Source of the DNA: Nemertoderma westbladi
Taxonomy: Eukaryota > Xenacoelomorpha > Nemertodermatida > Nemertodermatidae
NCBI GenBank assembly: GCA_032718475.1
Contig: JAUCBJ010003174.1
Span: 1 to 64,000 of the forward strand
Reading direction: 5' to 3'
DNA length: 64,000 nt
The notes under the pieces are model-generated. The model was not told the origin of the DNA, searched no databases, and was given only the letters and a program-made list of their open reading frames with translations. Shown here in pieces: positions 54,548 to 64,000 of the stretch (position 1 is its first letter; each line of letters starts with the position of its first letter). The translations under genes were made by a program, and so were the position numbers.

Positions 54548-54784
54548 GGGGGGGGGGGGGGGGGGGGGGGATTGGACGCAATAAAATGCATCCCTCTCTA
54601 GGGGAAATTCGACGCAAATAACAGCTGATTACTCTCAAAGATAAAACTGTAACCCGTACTATTGTGTTTAGTTTATTGTTTTGGTTAAAATAACGTGCCA
54701 CTGTAACCTGCTCCTTTCCCTAAATTGAGAATTTAGCATTGAGGTGGGATATTAATTCGTCAAGATTTGCGTCCAGTCCCCCCC
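54548..54784 (+). mobile_element. Short non-autonomous element, copy C (best preserved)
   Basis: The left end is a run of 23 G followed by ATTGGACGCAA. The right end is TTGCGTCCAGTCCCCCCC, its reverse complement with one change. So the element has terminal inverted repeats that end in a G/C homopolymer. The interior shares TTTATTGTTTTGGTTA and CCACTGTAACCTGCTCC with copies A and B. About 237 bp, no coding capacity. Confidence 0.75.
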
Positions 54785-54785
54785 T

Positions 54786-55500
54786 TTGTCTCCAATGGTA
54801 AGGGATGTATTAAATGGCCTGTGCCAAAGTTGTGCATGGGAGTCTCAAAATGTTGGGGATGCCAAAGTATTTTTAAATAACGTTAGGGTAGTTTTAATGG
54901 ATCAATTCTTACAAGGGTGGTGGGCTGATATATCAAACTCTTCCAAGGGGCGAACAGGGGAGCACTTTAAAGAGAAATTCGGAACAGAAGAATATCTACA
55001 TTTATTAAAGGACAATAATGGCTTACGTCAAACCCTCGCAAGGTATCGGTGCTCGTCCCACAACTTAGAGATTGAAGTTGGTCGTTGGGATCACAGAGCT
55101 GTACAGGATCGGGTGTGTAAAATTTGTAACTATGGGGAAGTAGAACATGAGTAGAGTAGAGAGAGTACCACTTTCTGCTTGTGTGTCCTGCTTACTCAAA
55201 TATAAGGCAAACTTATTTAGGGCGGTATTATACTATAAACCCATCGGTATATAAGTTTAAGCACTTTAAGGCTTTATTAACCAGATTAAATGGAGTTTGT
55301 ATTTGAGTAAAGTATTTGCAATCGGGGAGCGATTGCTAGCTAGATTAAAGTTAATGTGCTTTTCAACAATAACATATACGTATGCTTGTTGTCAATTAAT
55401 TATAATAACAAAACAATTATTATTAATTATAGATGAAGCAAAGGATGGCTTACATGGTCTTGGGTTTATGGTACGTTATATTACAACAGATACTTGTATT
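54786..55500 (+). pseudogene. LINE 3'-end remnant
   Basis: The frame from 54786 (about 122 residues) contains LRQTLARYRCSSHNLEIEVG, then WDHRAVQDRVCKICNYGEVE. This is the conserved C-terminal module of many invertebrate LINE ORF2 proteins (R-S-H-L-IE-GR followed by a C-x2-C, here CKIC). After a frameshift or stop near 55150 the typical continuation can be read in another frame (CPAYSNIRQTY, then FKHFKALLTRLNG). It is a truncated, dead copy close to LYST exon 3, on the opposite strand. Confidence 0.75.
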
Positions 55501-55763
55501 CAGTAGTGGCAACAATGGGTCAAAAACACGATGGGCACGCGCGCCGCCCAATCGCACAGTTTGGTACACCATATCACCCACGAAAACCAAATTAGGGTAA
55601 TTAAAAGTTAATACGCGGAATTAGAGGTCATTTACGGGAAAGTTTAATGGAAAGGCTATAACTACAGGCACGAGCAAGACGTGCTTGCATATAAAATATA
55701 ATAATAATAGCAGTAATATAAAGTATAATATAATCTATAAAAAATAACGTTTGATTCACTAAC

Positions 55764-58288
55764 CGTTTTGCGTTGGAACTCCCTTCTATGTCGCTTCCAA
55801 ATTCACTTCCGGACCAGATGGTTTCGGATTCCGTGAAGTACGAATCGGTGGCGCTGAGCTGCGACACTGTTCCGTCGCTGTCATCGCCGCTGGAAACCTC
55901 GTGGGAATCCACAGCAACGCGATCCATAGCAACGCGACGAGTCTGGTCGGAGGCAGGAACCCGCGACTGTTTGGCGGGTCGCCGCGGTTTCCGGCGACCT
56001 CGACGAGCCAACATGAATACGGGCTGGCTGAAGTCCTCGTTGAATCGAACCTTGGGAGTAGTGAGGATGTCTATAAAGCAGTCGGTGACCTGGAGACGGA
56101 GCATCTTCGCCATGGCAACCGAACGCAGTCCCCCGTCCGCCGAGAGAATGAGGATTTTAAAGAGTCGGAGGATCACAGCGCGGAGTTTTCCGATGAAAAC
56201 GAGTTTAATGAAGTGGAGTGGCATTACCATGGCAGCGAGGTCGTGTTGGATGGTGGGGGAAACGAGAACGCAAGGGAGGGAACGAAATAACGAGTGGATC
56301 ACAGGATGACGGGGTGGGTGGGGGGACGTTCCGTCGTGCTGATGAAGGGGGTTGGAACGGTGTTTGGATGACGAGAGCGGATCGGTTAGACGTAGCAACG
56401 CCGGTCGGTAGACCATGTAGAAGAGGGAGGCGTTGAAAGTATCGCTCGCTCGGGATACTAAGTATATGAGGTGGTAGGAGACCTCGGTGACGATGAGATC
56501 CTCACCGGGACTGTCTTCGTCGCCCTCTAACGGGAGGTTGGGGAACAGTAAGGCGGCGTAACCGTCGGCGACCGCGTCCCACCGCCGGTGTCGGTGATCC
56601 GATACCGTGGATTCGTAGGCGGAGTCGGAGTCGGACATGGTTCCGGTGCAGACGCCACACAGCCGGGCCCCGGGTCCGCCCGCCCCGCCGCCCAGACCCT
56701 CCAGGACCAGCTGGGTGACCACCGCCAGGACTCTGCAGACCCGGGCGTCGTTGCCTAGCAATGGGAGTAGGGAGAGGAGGGGGAGGAGTACCGAGTCTGG
56801 GGCCGCGCAGCAGCAGACGCCGCAACGGGAGAGCGCCTCAACGGCGAGTAGCGCGGTGGCGCAGGGGTCAGCCGGCGGAGTAGCGAACCTGTCGGCCGGT
56901 GCAGTGGTGAACTTGTCAGCCGGCGCAGTAGCGAACCTGTCAGCCGACACCGTGGCGCACCGGTCGGCCGGCGCAGTGGCGCAACGGTCGGCCGGCGCAG
57001 CAGTGGCTATCAGTGTGAGGAAACAGTCACAGATCGATGCGACCGAACATTTCGCACCGCCGCCGGGTGGCACAATCGACGATGTTGTCCCCCCGCTTGG
57101 GGGAGCATCCCGCAAGCTGCTGCATACATTGTGGTGGTGGTGGTGGTGTGATGAGAAATCGCACCGGCGGTGGAACCGTTTCATACACGTCATCGCGTGG
57201 ATGTAGTCTACCTTGAAGGCTTTTAGTGACGTGACGAGGGAACTCAGGGATGACATGAGAGTGCGCTTGAGATGCTGTAGGTTCTGTACGAAACCATGCG
57301 CCTTGTCGTTTGGATTTCTGCGATCCGAATTAATCGGAACTGTATCCGGTGGATATCGTAGGTTACAGATCGAATCGCTCTCTCGAATATCTTTCGACGT
57401 AAAAGCGAATATCCTGGTGAATGCATCCGGTGACCTAATCGGTGGATCTGGCGAGGTAAGTTTCGGGGTTGTAGATCCACTCCTTGAACGTTTGCGGCTT
57501 GCGTTTGTCAACTCTTGCGTTGTGTGAGTTTCCGATTCAAAAGATGGGAGATTTACAATTTCTACCTCCTGCTCAATTGATGTTGGACTTTTTGGCTCTT
57601 TTGATGTTGGACTTTTTGGCTCTTTTGATGTTGGACTTTTTGGCTCATTCGATGTTGGACTTTGTGGCTCATTTGATGTTGGACTTTGTGGTTCATTTGA
57701 TGTTGGACTTTTAGGCTCTGTTGATGTTGGACTTTTAGGCTCTTTTGATGTTGGACTTTTTGGCTCTTTTGATGTTGGACTTTTTGGCTCATTTGATGTT
57801 GGACTTTGTGGCTCATTTGATGTTGGACTTTGTGGCTCATTTGATGTTGGACTTTTAGGCTCTGTTGATGTTGGACTTTTAGGCTCTTCTGATGTTGGAC
57901 TTTTTGGCTCTTTTGATGTTGGACTTTTAGGCTCTGTTGATCTTGAACTCTGTCGTTCTTTCTTGAGTGTGGAACTTTGAGACTCTAATGCTGATAGCGT
58001 TGAGACTTCTGAATCCACTTGAGTAGTGGGAATTGGAACTTCGTGGGGTCTGGGACTTTCCCCTGTTGCTGATGTAAGATTCGTGTCTGGGTGCCTATCT
58101 GTCTCCCTTAATGGTCCAACAAGGCGTTCATTAACAAGGCTGTCTGACATATTCAAATCATTTGCGACATCGGAAGTAGAGGTGAGACTGCCAACATCAA
58201 CGTGACTCTCATCCGATACTCTTGTAGATTTATGTAAGGCAATCTGGTTGATGGATTGTATACAAGTCATAACGAGAGTGAGACCGCC
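55764..58288 (-). CDS. LYST: LYST, exon 3 (large N-terminal exon)
   Basis: 2525 bases, about 841 codons, without a stop. Acceptor tttgtttcacag; donor AAACG|GTTAGT, phase 2. Matches the LYST N-terminal region: MTCMKRFHRRCDFSSHHHHH (family pattern CT-KRHRRC), a cysteine-rich VCCCAAPDSVLLPLLSLLP, RRWDAVADGYAALLFP, then an acidic serine linker. It carries two lineage-specific coding repeats, EP(K/Q)SPTSx (15 copies, residues about 117-237) and APADRFAT-like (6-7 copies, residues about 428-477). LYST regulates lysosome and secretory-granule size through membrane fission/fusion. The frame is intact, so the gene looks functional. Confidence 0.93.
57570..57940 (-). repeat. Coding 24-bp minisatellite in LYST
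   Basis: Fifteen tandem copies of EP(K/Q)SPTS plus one variable residue (K, E, T or N). Block order T-N-N-N-K-K occurs twice, showing a six-unit higher-order duplication. It encodes a proline/serine/threonine-rich, presumably disordered and phosphorylatable, linker. Confidence 0.95.
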
Positions 58289-58896
58289 CTGTGAAACAAA
58301 ATGGGATAACTTCAACAAAGGGTGGTCAAATATTACATAATAAATATTAATTTGCTTAATTACTTAATGTAATTATTGGCTTACGTGTTGTAATTTACGG
58401 TTAATTTCTTTCAAAAACAAAACAGTGAATATCATTTAGAACAATTTTTAAACACAAAAGGCCTTTTAAAAAAGGCTATTATTATGTTTTTATACAAAAT
58501 AACTATATTTGTTGCAAAGAAAACATTTAGGCCAATAACAAATTCCCTCAGACACAGAGATGGATTTTTTGAAGTAAAATTAATTGCTCTCAGAGACGTG
58601 GTTTTTTCACATGCTCTTTCACATGAAACAAGCGAATACGGAAAAAAAATTCTGAGTCGCCAACCCCGGCCCATTAACCCAGTGAGCGATGTCAATTACA
58701 AGTAGTTTTCGATGAAATACTTGATTTTAGCCACCATTTTTTGAATAAAAGCAGTGCAATCTTCATTCCTGAAACGTAAAAGGGCAATTTAATGGAATAA
58801 AAAACGCGAAATCGCGCAAAGGTCCGCGTCTACTAACGCATGAACTGTCTCCTTGAATGACTTACTACCAATCGTAATACCAAAAAATATTCATTC

Positions 58897-58975
58897 ACCA
58901 AGAGATTGAACACGGGGTACCGTCGCTCTACTAAAGTCAAACGCTCTACCAACTTCGCCACTGCGCCGTATGAAG
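58897..58975 (-). mobile_element. Degenerate tRNA-like sequence
   Basis: On minus: GGCGCAGTGGCGAAGTTGGT then AGAGCG resembles a tRNA 5' half with A box. About 40 bases further, CCCGTGTTCAATCTC is a worn B box. Most likely a SINE head or tRNA pseudogene in the LYST intron between exons 2 and 3. Confidence 0.55.
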
Positions 58976-59106
58976 CCTTACAAAACTAAAACACAACAGG
59001 AAATTAAGAACAACACCAACAGCGGGTGCCTCTTGATGTCTCGCTATCCCGGACCTAATAATAATATAAACTATGGATTTAACTGAAAATATTGATTGTA
59101 TTTTAC

Positions 59107-59273
59107 CTGTAAGTTGAATTCGTGGAAAAGGTCCATTCCGGAAAGCAGTTGGGCGGGACCGGTTTGTTTAGGAGGTGCCTGTAACACAGCACACATTAGC
59201 TCCAACATACCCTGCATAGTCTCGGCCCATATCAACAGCCAATCACTGGCTTCCTTGTAATCGAAACCCGTTT
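59107..59273 (-). CDS. LYST: LYST, exon 2
   Basis: 167 bases: two bases completing the codon from exon 1 (G+AA = Glu), then 55 codons, ending phase 0. Reads TGFDYKEASDWLLIWAETMQ, GMLELMCAVLQAPPKQTG, then LLSGMDLFHEFNLQ, which parallels the LYST segment with LEG-LQILI-CLQ and MDL--EF. Acceptor tgtctccatag, donor TTACAG|GTAAAA. It joins exon 3 as FNLQ-GGLTLV. Confidence 0.9.
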
Positions 59274-59439
59274 CTATGGAGACAAAAATATCTTTTTCAG
59301 ATTATTTAACAAAATTATAACATAATAATCAAAATTAATAAGTATACAAATAACTTTCAACAAAACAATTTTCTATATCTAGTGTTTGTATATCAATGTA
59401 CGTCCTTACCTAAGGTCTTGCCATATGGTATCCACCTAC

Positions 59440-59754
59440 CTGAATATAACATATTGACAGAACTTAATTTGGTTACAAATTCCATCAAAACTGCCATCAC
59501 AGTCTTTATCGTGTCCAATTCGATAAGTTCGAGATTCACTATTGTCAAAGACAGTAAAATTCTCAAAACCATTCGTTGGGTGGGGTAAACATCTCTAGCG
59601 GCAAGCGTGTCACTGTCGGAAGTGACGTCATCAATTTTACTAAGAATCTTGGCGATTTTCGGTAATATCCTTTGGGCCACGTCATTATCACGACGGGTTG
59701 AGTAGTCATAGCAACATATCTTCTCCAGAACCGATAGCATTACTTGGCACAATT
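59440..59754 (-). CDS. LYST: LYST, exon 1 in window
   Basis: 315 bases encoding LCQVMLSVLEKICCYDYSTR, then YPTQRMVLRILLSLT and VLMEFVTKLSSVNMLYS. The start corresponds to the LYST pattern LC-VLLSLLEKVC-FD. Acceptor attattctag, donor TATTCAG|GTAGGT, phase 1. It is not the first exon of the gene: the true N-terminus lies beyond the right edge of the window, across the 23-bp array. Confidence 0.9.
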
Positions 59755-59844
59755 CTAGAATAATACAAACATATCGTAGTATAAAACGTAGAAGGCTTTA
59801 ACGTTCAACCGTGAAGTTCAACGTTAAATAAATAATGTGTTAAA

Positions 59845-62800
59845 CTAACAATGGGGGACCGACACACTAACCAATGGGAGATCGATAAACTAACCAATTA
59901 GGGACCGGACCGATAACCTAACCAATGGGAGATCGATAAAATAACTAATGGGAGGTTGATAAACTAACCAATGGGAGATCGATAAATTAACCAATGGGAG
60001 ATCGATAAATTAACCAATGGGAGATCGATAAATTAACCAATGGGAGATCGATAAAATAACCAATGGGAGATCGATAAACTAACCAATAGGAGATCGATAA
60101 ATTAACCAATGGGAGATCGATAAACTAACCAATGGGAGATCGATAAACTAACCAATGGGAGATCGATAAACTAACCAATGGTAGATCGATAAACTAACCA
60201 ATGGGAGTTCGATAAAGTAACCAATAGGAGATCGATAAACTAACCAATGGGAGATCGATAAACTAACCAATGGGAGATCGATAAAATAACCAATGAGTGT
60301 TCGATAAAGTAACCAATAGGAGATCGATAAACTAACCAATGGTAGATCGATGAACTAACCAATGGGAGATCGATAAACTAACCAATGGGAGATCGATAAA
60401 CTAACCAATGGGAGTTCGATAAACTAACCAATGGGAGATCGATAAACTAACCAATGAGAGATCGATAAACTAACCAATGGGAGTTCGATAAACTAACCAA
60501 TGGGAGATCGATAAACTAACCAATGGGAGATCGATAAACTAACCAATGGGAGATCGATAAACTAACCAATGAGAGTTCGATAAAGTAACCAATAGGAGAT
60601 CGATAAACTAACCAATGGTAGATCGATGAACTAACCAATGGGAGATCGATAAACTAACCAATGGGAGTTCGATAAACTAACCAATGGGAGATCGATAAAC
60701 TAACCAATGAGAGATCGATGAACTAACCAATGGGAGATCGATAAACTAACCAATGGGAGATCGATAAACTAACCAATGGGAGATCGATAAACTAACCAAT
60801 GAGAGTTCGATAAAGTAACCAATGGTAGATCGATAAACTAACCAATGGGAGATCGATAAACTAACCAATGGGAGATCGATAAACTAACCAATGGGAGATC
60901 GATAAACTAACCAATGGGAGATCGATAAACTAACCAATGGGAGATCGATAAAGTAACCAATGGGAGATCGATAAACTAACCAATGGGAGATCGATAAACT
61001 AACCAATGGGAGATCGATAAACTAACCAATGGGAGATCGATAAACTAACCAATGGGAGATCGATAAACTAACCAATGGGAGTTCGATAAACTAACCAATG
61101 GGAGATCGATAAACTAACCAATGGAAGATCGATAAACTAACCAATGGGAGTTCGATAAACTAACCAATGGGAGATCGATAAACTAACCAATGGGAGATCG
61201 ATAAACTAACCAATGGGAGATCGATAAACTAACCAATGGGAGATCGATAAACTAACCAATGGGAGTTCGATAAACTAACCAATGGGAGATCGATAAACTA
61301 ACCAATGGGAGATCGATAAACTAACCAATGGGAGTTCGATAAACTAACCAATGGGAGATCGATAAACTAACCAATGAGAGTTCGATAAAGTAACCAATAG
61401 GAGATCGATAAACTAACCAATGGTAGATCGATGAACTAACCAATGGGAGATCGATAAAATAACCAATGGGAGTTCGATAAACTAACCAATGGGAGATCGA
61501 TAAACTAACCAATGGGAGATCGATGAACTAACCAATGGGAGATCGATAAACTAACCAATGGGAGATCGATAAACTAACCAATGGTAGATCGATAAACTAA
61601 CCAATGGGAGATCGATAAACTAACCAATGGGAGATCGATAAACTAACCAATGAGAGATCGATAAACTAACCAATGGGAGATCGATAAACTAACCAATGAG
61701 AGTTCGATAAAGTAACCAATGGTAGATCGATAAACTAACCAATGGGAGATCGATAAACTAACCAATGGGAGATCGATAAACTAACCAATGGGAGATCGAT
61801 AAACTAACCAATGGGAGATCGATAAACTAACCAATAGGAGATCGATAAACTAACCAATGGGAGATCGATAAACTAACCAATGGGAGATCGATAAACTAAC
61901 CAATGGGAGATCGATAAACTAACCAATGGGAGATCGATAAACTAACCAATGGGAGATCGATAAACTAACCAATGGGAGATCGATAAACTAACCAATGAGA
62001 GTTCGATAAAGTAACCAATAGGAGATCGATAAACTAACCAATGGGAGATCGATGAACTAACCAATGGGAGATCGATAAACTAACCAATGGGAGTTCGATA
62101 AACTAACCAATGGGAGATCGATAAACTAACCAATGGGAGATCGATAAAGTAACCAATGGGAGATCGATAAACTAACCAATGGGAGATCGATAAACTAACC
62201 AATAGGAGATCGATAAACTAACCAATGGGAGATCGATAAACTAACCAATGGGAGATCGATAAACTAACCAATGGGAGATCGATAAACTAACCAATGGGAG
62301 ATCGATAAACTAACCAATAGGAGATCGATAAACTAACCAATAGGAGATCGATAAACTAACCAATGGGAGATCGATAAACTAACCAATGGGAGTTCGATAA
62401 ACTAACCAATGGGAGATCGATAAACTAACCAATGGGAGATCGATAAACTAACCAATAGGAGATCGATAAACTAACCAATGGGAGATCGATAAACTAACCA
62501 ATAGGAGATCGATAAACTAACCAATGGGAGATCGATAAACTAACCAATGGGAGATCGATAAACTAACCAATAGGAGATCGATAAACTACCCAATGGGAGA
62601 TCGATAAACTAACCAATGGGAGATCGATAAACTAACCAATAGGAGATCGATAAACTAACCAATGGGAGATCGATAAACTAACCAATGGGAGTTCGATAAA
62701 CTAACCAATGGGAGATCGATAAACTAACCAATGGGAGATCGATAAACTAACCAATGGGAGATCGATAAACTAACCAATGGGAGATCGATAAACTAACCAA

Positions 62801-64000
62801 TGGGAGATCGATAAACTAACCAATGAGAGTTCGATAAAGTAACCAATAGGAGATCGATAAACTAACCAATGGGAGATCGATGAACTAACCAATGGGAGAT
62901 CGATAAACTAACCAATGGGAGATCGATGAACTAACCAATGGGAGATCGATAAACTAACCAATGGGAGTTCGATAAACTAACCAATGGGAGATCGATAAAC
63001 TAACCAATGGGAGATCGATAAACTAACCAATGAGAGTTCGATAAAGTAACCAATGGTAGATCGATAAACTAACCAATGGGAGATCGATAAAGTAAACAAT
63101 GGGAGATCGATAAACTAACCAATGGGAGATCGATAAACTAACCAATGGGAGATCGATAAACTAACCAATGGGAGATCGATAAACTAAACAATGGGAGATC
63201 GATAAACTAACCAATGGGAGATCGATAAACTAACCAATGGGAGATCGATGAACTAACCAATGGGAGATCGATAAACTAACCAATGGGAGATCGATGAACT
63301 AACCAATGGGAGATCGATAAACTAACCAATGGGAGATCGATAAACTAACCAATGAGAGTTCGATAAAGTAACCAATAGGAGATCGATAAACTAACCAATG
63401 GGAGATCGATGAACTAACCAATGGGAGATCGATAAACTAACCAATGGGAGATCGATGAACTAACCAATGGGAGATCGATAAACTAACCAATGGGAGTTCG
63501 ATAAACTAACCAATGGGAGATCGATAAACTAACCAATGGGAGATCGATAAACTAACCAATAGGAGATCGATAAACTAACCAATGGGAGATCGATAAACTA
63601 ACCAATGGGAGTTCGATAAACTAACCAATGGGAGATCGATAAACTAACCAATGGGAGATCGATAAACTAACCAATGGGAGATCGATAAACTAACCAATGA
63701 GAGTTCGATAAAGTAACCAATAGGAGATCGATAAACTAACCAATGGGAGTTCGATAAACTAACCAATGGGAGATCGATAAACTAACCAATAGGAGATCGA
63801 TAAACTAACCAATAGGAGATCGATAAACTAACCAATGGGAGATCGATAAACTAACCAATGGGAGATCGATGAACTAACCAATGGGAGATCGATAAACTAA
63901 CCAATGGGAGTTCGATAAACTAACCAATGGGAGATCGATAAACTAACCAATGGGAGATCGATAAACTAACCAATGGGAGATCGATGAACTAACCAATGGG
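59845..64000. repeat. 23-bp minisatellite, runs off the window
   Basis: At least 4.1 kb (about 178 copies) of a 23-bp unit containing AACCAATGGGAGATCGATAA. Common variants are GGAGTTCG, AATAGGAG, AATGAGAG, GGTAGATCG and CGATGAACT. Blocks of variants (for example GAGAGTTCGATAAAGTAACC then AATAGGAG) recur, implying segmental duplication inside the array. It fills a LYST intron upstream of exon 1. On the gene's strand each unit contains CATTG|GTTAGT, which resembles the donor GTTAGT used by LYST exon 3. Confidence 0.97.

Noticed and set aside
55773-57527. Long plus-strand frames of 100-190 residues
   Set aside because: Antisense to LYST exon 3, whose sense translation matches LYST and is open for 841 codons.

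Overview
The window is eukaryotic and almost certainly from an invertebrate animal. It has spliced genes with GT-AG introns, a tRNA-derived SINE, a BEL/Pao retrotransposon, hAT-like elements, and animal-specific genes (axonemal dynein heavy chain, LYST, a PRDM9-type gene, a probable HPS6). AT-rich introns and long minisatellites make up most of the length. I cannot name the species; a marine bilaterian is the best guess.

Layout. 285-1533 (+): two phase-compatible exons of an unidentified gene. 1815-2089: SINE. 3216-4777: 29-bp minisatellite. 5339-15216 (+): five consecutive exons of an axonemal dynein heavy chain tail. Four of their introns begin with tandem arrays. 16382-17630 (-): first exon of a probable HPS6 gene. 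19436-59754 (-): eight exons of the LYST N-terminal part, every junction phase-consistent, with a 31.5-kb intron (24246-55763). That intron holds a hAT-like MITE (24667-25262), a fold-back element (26303-27485), a 55-bp minisatellite, a transposon with 8-bp target duplications (30942-47558) into which a young BEL/Pao element (31296-45686) has inserted, a dead PRDM9-like gene (49898-54230, +) and a LINE tail. A LINE remnant (about 22195-23320) lies in the next intron. 59860 to the window end: 23-bp minisatellite in a further LYST intron.

The most unusual pattern concerns 5' splice sites. In the dynein gene, the minisatellites at 7540-8441 (36 bp), 9011-14850 (40 bp) and 15192-16310 (30 bp), plus a short degenerate one at 8727-8828, have repeat units that span an exon-intron junction: the last 20-28 exonic bases, the splice donor, and a few intronic bases. 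LYST, on the other strand, shows the same thing at 21160-21795 (54 bp) and a possible two-copy beginning at 19831-19870. So donor sites of two unrelated genes have been amplified from a few copies to about 146. In two cases the unit length is a multiple of three, so alternative donor use would add in-frame peptide repeats. Separately, the BEL element carries a cluster of donor-like motifs at its gag-pol junction.

Dynein, HPS6 and LYST all lack their downstream exons, and the three converge at 15-19 kb. A single join or rearrangement at the 30-bp array would explain this, so linkage across 15.2-16.4 kb should be treated with caution. Exon calls rest on translated similarity recalled from the families, reading-frame continuity and splice signals; no database search was possible.
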